Source of the DNA: Angiostrongylus vasorum
Taxonomy: Eukaryota; Nematoda; Chromadorea; Rhabditida; Metastrongylidae
Assembly (NCBI GenBank): GCA_018806985.1
Contig: JADANN010000433.1
Location: 744,001-808,000 of the forward strand
Direction of reading: 5' to 3'
DNA: 64,000 nt
The notes under the pieces were generated by a model that saw only the letters and a list, made by a program, of their open reading frames with translations, searched no databases and was not told where the DNA came from. The position numbers and the translations under genes were made by a program. This document shows positions 44,108 through 51,454 of the stretch, in pieces (position 1 is the first letter of the stretch; each line of letters starts with the position of its first letter).

Positions 44108-47100
44108 CAAATATATACATATGTATACATATTTATTGTTTATTGTTTTCCTTCATCGTGTTGAAAAAGTTTGTGAAGTTGTTTCACCAATAGGAGAGAA
44201 CAATTTTTATACTGTGGAAAGAGACTTTAATGAAGAAGATTTGTTACCTATTTATATTGCGATATATTTTACAACAGGGCGCGAGAAGCGAACTAGTTAT
44301 AGACGCCGTTCAAAAACACTAAGTCACTGTTTCGATCTTGAAATATGCTATCCAAGCTTCTCATTCCACTGGAATTCGGAACATTGGTACCAGACTTGTC
44401 TATGAGAGGCTTGCTCTGATCCACAAAGGATAGTGACCGCAACTAGTGACCACCTGGGAATGCCGCATCACAACTATCTCAGGATTTCAAAGAGGATCTA
44501 CTTGACCAGTATTCAAGGGAGTTCATGAGGAGTACCAAATCTTCAAGCAGCAGCCAAACCTGTACGCAAATACGAAGAGCTTCATTGGTGATGGGTAAGG
44601 AGGAAAAGAATCGGATGAAAGAATTGCTGGTATCTGCTTCTGTTCAGAAATTAATGTTGTGTTTCAACCTGTACTTTTAAAGTAACATATCTCAGCTGGA
44701 AGCATACTTTATTAATAAAAGTAACAACCATGGGAGTATGACGCATAAGACAGAGTTTCGTAGCTCAGCTTGCTAAACTTCCTCTGCTTCTATAATGCAA
44801 TATTTGACCACTTGTTATCTTGAGGAAGAACTGTTCCCTTTCTACTGACCAATGAGGAGCCCATCCGTTGAAGTTCTGGTGAATTGCGTCCATTGGCTGG
44901 ACGTACTTATTAGCCGTAATCGTTTTAGCAAGATTCAGTGAGCTGTGGTGGATCACACCAGCTGTATACCACCAAATGGCTAGCATGACCTTCTTTTTAG
45001 TGGATTTCGGCTTTGATATTGCGCAGAAGCAGCGTCGATGATACCTCAAAACGGCATTGACTGCCGTTCAATTCGGGCGGAATCCATTTATCGAGCCTCT
45101 TCGACCTATCAGCTCTTTTAGATGATCCGAAACAGCTGAGATGCTGACATCGAGATCTTCCGCAAATTCTCGAACAGTTGTGCCTGTATTTGCTTACACC
45201 AATGCCTTCAAGTCACCGTCGTCAATAGCAGAAAGACATCTGCGACCTTCCCAATATTCAATATTGAGTTGCCTGTGACGAAATTCTTAAAACAACATTG
45301 TACTGTGCCCAGGATCGACTTTCTATTAACCTCGACATTGGAATATGAAAGCGTCGTTTTCTTGTTCAGCAATCGCGAGGTTGTTAAACAGCATACATTT
45401 ACTTCCATAGAAAAACACAATACAATACAACAGTAGCTGACGTTTCGGCAGTATCACCTTCTTCAGAGCCTGCAAGGGTATACTGATATACAATTTCTCG
45501 AAAAACAGGCCGTTTTTTACGTGCCCTCGACTGAGGACGATTATAGTCTCATATGGTTGGTGGCTGCACCATCGCACATCAGAAATTGATGCGAACATAC
45601 GGGTCCAGGTCGTGTGTGACCTCTGGGCACTCCTCCCTGCTATTCATTGTAGGGTTTTTGGCATTTATCCAAAAAGACTCAAGAAGTTTTTGCGTTGGTG
45701 TTCTAGTCTCCTGTGCAAGGATGTTGATTTTTACTTCAAAATCACACACAAAGAGGGCGCTTGTCAGAAACATGTTTCGAACAGCCACCTCTGTGTGCAC
45801 AACCAGGGAACTAAAGGAAGAATCGCGCGACTTGGCTCGGCAAATAGCCATCTCCAATGGCTACGAAATAGTAACCCCACGAGATAAGTTTAGAAGAAGA
45901 GCGACGCGCCAAAGCGAAACATTTGCCCAAAAGAAGGTCCCATTTTTGTTGCCCTTTATTAGCGATGAAGTATGCGTAGCTATTAAACGATGCTTAAGAA
46001 GTGCAGGTCTAGAGGAATCGGTAGCAATAATTGAAATACTACCGGCTACTCTACGTCGTCAGTTAGTTCGTAACCGCCTGTATGGCCGTCTATGTGAAAC
46101 AACAAATTGCGTAATTTGCCCTTACGGCAGGGACGGTGACTGCATGAGTTCACGTACGATAAACCTGATCTCTTGTAATAATTGAGGACATCAATACATT
46201 GAGGTAAACGAAAAGCGAGGTAAACTACCCCACTAGGCATGCATGGGAAACAAAAGCATAGCGGAGACGATTTTGAAGTGGTCAATATTCTTGCACAGGA
46301 GACTAAAACACCAGCGCGAAAACTTCTTGAGGCTTTTTGGGTAAATACCAAAAAACCCTACAATGAATAGCAGGGATGAATGCCCAGAGGTCATACGCGA
46401 CGTGACTCCGTATGTTCGCATCAATTTCTGATGTGGGATGGTGCAGTCATCAACCTTATGCGACTATAATCAACTGTTCTAATCTTCCTCATTGGAAGTC
46501 ACGTAAAAAGCGGTGAGCTTTTCGAGAAGGTGTTGATCATGTAATTACCATGGAGTTTTTCGTCTTTTTGTAAGTGTTATTGAAGCGTTTGGCCTAGTAA
46601 ATTGTGTATCACTATACCCTTCCTGGCTCTGAAGAAGGCGATACTGCCGAAACATCAGCTACTGTTGTATTGTATTGCGTTTTTCTATGGAAGTAAATGT
46701 ATGCTGTTTAACAACCTCGCGATTGCTCAGCAAGAAAACGACGCTTTCATATTGTACTGTGCGTTTGTGAACGCTTTCTAGCGCCCATACCTCGGTAATG
46801 CTTTGAGCCGTTTTGGTTACAACAAGTCCAAGTTCGAATTTTTAAAAGTAGATTTGTCGAAATTTCTGTTTTGGCACCTGGCATTCTAACACCTGAAATG
46901 CCTAACTTCAATTTCAAGAGCAGAATTTGTATTATACTTTAAATACACGGAAGGAGGGAAAAGTACAGGGTTTAAAAAAAAGAAATTCAATTGTTGAAAC
47001 ATGGACAAGGAAAATGAAATTACAAGTCTGGAATTAACATGCGAACAACCTAATAAATAACAAAAGTAAGAGATAAAGAAGAATAAGAGTATAGGCAGAG

Positions 47101-50100
47101 AGCGACTGGTGACATGATTGGTGTGTCCCAAAGATTTTTTACGATAAATTTGTGTGATGAGTAATAGTTTATGGTTATTGAATTTTTGGAGATTATTAAG
47201 AGTAGAACAGATGCAAATGGCTCCACTACCTTATATTTTTTCCATCATCTCCAATTAGACAGCGTGGATATTTCAGTGCCGTAGTTGGTGCCGTTAGTGC
47301 TGGAGCGGTTTAATAAATGAGTTGTGTGCACTCTTTTTTCTCCTTCTTCAGGCCTAAATTAACATTTTCTTATTCCTCATAGATTTGTGTGATATTTTAT
47401 AGCACTATTATCCCGGATTATCTTGTATTTTTTCTGCATTACTAAATTAAACCTTTATACTTCTAATTTTCATGCGTTCTTTCGGTGTCGCTTATCCTTT
47501 TCTTTTTTTTAGCTTATGGGAGCAGATCGGATCTGTTCTGAACTTTCTTAACGTGTGAATGTGTATTAACAAACATAATGAGAACTTCTATGCATTTAAA
47601 TTGCCGTTTTTCATCGACGTGGGTGGAAGTCTCAAAATAGACAGTGTAGATGACGAGCATTATGGATCTAATGCCGGTCTCTTAATACAACGTTTCGTAT
47701 CCCACCAAGAACAGCTGGGCCTTCTTTTTGCTCTATCCATTAGCCTTTATGAGTGTAGTTGGCGCACTAGACCAAATAATCATCTCCAGTAACAATTTCA
47801 TTCATTCAGTTATTTTTTTGTGTTAGATTTCAGTGGTTCGTAAATAGTGGCCCGGCTTCGGTTTTCGTTGGGAGGTTGGTAAAGAGTCCATGTAAAGTAT
47901 TTCGATAGTAAGAGTTGCTCACATGGTCCGCACACGTCATCAATTTACAAGTGCACGTGCTCTCTTCTCGATTTTATGCGTTCGGTATTGCTTCATCAAT
48001 GTGGATGGATGTCTCGAGGGTGGTCAATGGTCATTGTTCGGAGATAGTTTCGACATATTCGAAGCGATTAAACCATCTTCATCGAAACACTGTGGAATAA
48101 TAGGCGACGGTCCATATGGACTATATCCGTGTTGTATCCATATGGACTGTCGTCCACATGAATAGAGCACAGATTTTCTCCATGGGAACTTTCGTGTTGT
48201 GTTGGAGTTTCGTCGTTCGAATTCATAGCGGACAGTTGAGCGGATTTTTTGTTTGAAACCATGATCGTTTTCATGAAACTTTAATGAAGAGCGACTGCTA
48301 TGAAGAGGAGCTTTCGCGATCGACAATTCAGCTAAGTCTCATTGTTGACATTTTGACAAGCCGTTTCAAGGTCAAGCATGTGCTTGCTTACACTTCTCGT
48401 GTTATAGAGTGTGTAGGCTGTGTATAGAGAGATAAGATTCCACGACCATGGGTATAACACTGCAGTTGGAATGTCAAGCATGATTTGAATTTTAGCCTTA
48501 TTTTTTTACCGCTTTTTTGAAGGGCAATGTCAGTATGATGTTTCGTATGTCATCTTCTTAGACTACAACAGAAATCAGTTTAGAACATTTCATGGGATGC
48601 TATGATCCCTGTGCATTAGCACGCAGTGATTTTAGTGCTGTTCGCATTGTTCAGAGAAATACTTTGTTTATTTTGTCATTATTCCACTTAACGGCTACTT
48701 GTTTTTGGTGTTTATTGAAGGTATAATAGTAATAGGAGAGAGTGTAAGCAGTGGGTACAGGTGTCTTTCAATAGAGATGTGGTCGATGGTTCGATCTCTC
48801 TCATCAAGCTCATCTGGCCTTCCAACCCCCCTGGAATCGACAAACTGGTACCAGGGTTATTTGGGAGAGTAGCAGTACTGATATAATACATCTGTAGACC
48901 ACTGGAAGTAATTTTTGTCGACCAGATGTGCATTGAGTCACCTTTCACGATGATTGATGAGTTCGAATGCATGACGTATTCGTGAAGGATTGTTTGGCGC
49001 AGAACGCTCCATCGTTTATTTTCTATAGTGGTAACGGTCAATCAGGCGTAGTAGCATGTAAAAGTGAGTTCATCTACTCGATGATGAGGCGCTGTTGTCG
49101 TATTCCGCAGCCAACCAATTTTTTTTAAGTTCAATCCAAATGGAAACGGAGGCGTTAACTTCGCTTCGAAGCCAAATTCATTTCCACTTGATCAAGTTTA
49201 CACTTGATGTTATGCAGCGTGCAGCGTTAAAAGAAAATTATTCCAAAGAAATACCTTCGTAGCCTTCAGTGACTTTCGTCATTGTATTTCTCATTATTGA
49301 AATGACAAAGTCGAAGATGAAGGAAGTGGACTCATCAGGCAACGTCAGAATTCTTTTGAAAAGATATTTAAGTCATAGGAGGACGAGTTTGTTAATAGAG
49401 TGCAAAAATACGACCAAATTTTACATCTGACGACAGTTTTTCCATATTTTTTTTGCATCGATTTTAGGGACGATGTTTATCAATAAGTCTTGAGTGCTAG
49501 AGTTCATCGTTTCTTCACGGTAGCATGCGTTTTGCTAACTAGATCCGTTCACGTTTCCAATACAGGCCACCTTTCGTTTTTTATCCGTTTTTTTTTTTTT
49601 AGAATTTTATGGCTCATTAATGACTTTTCTAAAATCATTTTGCATCATCCATGTAATCTCTTCTTTTTTTTTGAAATTTTTATTGCTGAAATAGGAGATT
49701 TAGTGCAGTCGCTCTCCCAACTGTAACTATACAGAGGAGCACGTGTGGTGCAGTGGTCGGAGGCGCCCTGGAACACACGTGAAATCGATCCCCGCGCCCA
49801 TAGCCCACCAAGCGTTCCATCTATCCGGGGTCGGCAAATTGGTACCAGACTTATCTGGGGGGGGGGATTCCAGCATTGGCTCGATACATCGGTGGACCAC
49901 CGTGAGTCATTGTAAGGGCCAGGTATGCATTCATTGACCTCCAAACGATGCTTAATGAAGTCGAATACATGGCGCATTCCTCAGGAATTGATCAACGCCG
50001 AGGGCCTTATCCTTTTTATGTTCTTTAACTATACAAAATTCATTTAGCATTGAAAAACTTGGTCGATATTAAGCTATAGAATTTCGTAGTTCCACAGTTC

Positions 50101-51317
50101 GTTTAAGAGCTTTTGCACTATTTTTTTTGAACATTCTTAATTACATCCATCAAATATAGATGTAAAGTTTAATTGAACTAAGTTTTAGTTTATTGAAGTT
50201 TTCCCAAGGGTTGCCTAGCTAAAGTATTTTTTGCAGTACAACAAATCAATTGAGTACACCTAAGGATAAACTAAATGTTTTACTTGAGACCTCTTTCGTA
50301 CTTTCCTTTAATATCGATTCTTCAGTAACATTAGATATTAGTTTTCAGTGATTTCTAATGCGGAACTAACGATTGTTATAATTCTTCTTGGACTCATATT
50401 CTGTGCAGAGTTTAAGTGGAAATCTTTATAAATTTTTTGCGATTTTGGTGAGCTCTGAGTGTTTCTTTTTCCAAAGTCTCTATCAAACTCAGGTAATTGA
50501 AGGTTCTTAAGGCGTTAGGTGTCTCTGTTTTCACTTTAGCCCAGATTTTCTTTTATCTTTTTCTATTCACGAATAAACTGTTTTCGTCAAATCATGTTTG
50601 CTGAATGAGAATATTAATCTACTATGTGTACTTAGCTTAATTGCTATACTTCACTAGATGGTTGCTTCCTCTTCTGCTTTGTTCTGCGGCAACGAAGTAT
50701 AGGTGGTTTTGGCCTCTCAAATAAAAGCCATGCACAAGTTTATCTTCGATTGTTATTACTATTATTGCTACTATTATCCAATGTCTTGTTCACCTTCGCA
50801 AGTTTTTTCGTACCAGAACTGATTGTCAACAGCATTGAACAACTTTAACAACGCTCTTTCTGAAGAAAAATCAAAAGAAAGTAAGATGCAGTTGAAAAAA
50901 GAGCAGTAGAGAACAGTTGTGTGAACAAACACATATGCTATTACAATAAATGAAATATGCGTTATATCTTCTAATGACGTTCTCTCCTTCCCTCTTTCGT
51001 TCCTTATCACTCTGCTTTTTAGAACAGGGTTCTATTAAAGCTAGCTGCGTAGCAAAACCTGACTGCGTGAAAAAAACCGCAAGTTACATTTTGAGGTTTT
51101 CTTTATCTTACCATTCTGTATAGAACATATTCATGGTGGAGGGTTCATTACTGTATAGAGACATCACTCATCCCATGAAATCAATAGTTGTATTCGTTGA
51201 GAAGAAAAAACTGAATTAAACCAAGTTTAATTAAATTTTTCAGTGATAATGAACTGTGTTCGAGAGCTTCTCAGAATTTTTTCATGCGTTTTCTTGTTTT
51301 CTTTACGTTTTTAACCC

Positions 51318-51354
<37 letters not shown>

Positions 51355-51395
51355 AGTATATATATATGCATGTACATATATATGTATATATATAT

Positions 51396-51454
<59 letters not shown>

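Larger units (their letters stand above)
45297..46762 (+). mobile_element. Penelope-like retroelement with inverted terminal repeats, 12-bp target duplication
   Basis: ATTGTACTGTGC flanks the element at 45297-45308 and 46751-46762. Inverted terminal repeats of about 125 bases lie at 45342-45470 and 46625-46753. They include AATATGAAAGCGTCG, GCAATCGCGAGGTTGTT and the hammerhead-like core. The interior codes on the plus strand for the end of a Penelope-type reverse transcriptase and the start of the GIY-YIG region. The GIY-YIG C-terminus occurs twice, once in each orientation, next to the two repeats. The catalytic RT core is absent, so this is a truncated, inverted-end copy. Confidence 0.82.
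44690..46885 (-). pseudogene. Mariner transposase relic 2, split by a Penelope-like element
   Basis: The 5' part lies at about 46751-46885 (minus): [16 protein letters not shown], then KRTVQ. The rest is 44690-45308: [82 protein letters not shown] and a QDN block in place of the usual HDN. The reading frame joins exactly across the insertion when one copy of the 12-bp duplication is removed. The block containing the first catalytic Asp appears deleted, and several stops and frameshifts are present. The element is dead. Confidence 0.85.

Noticed and set aside
48106..48150. Two GTCCATATGGAC-type palindromes
   Set aside because: Short palindromes within the decayed mariner relic; no evidence of a regulatory site.
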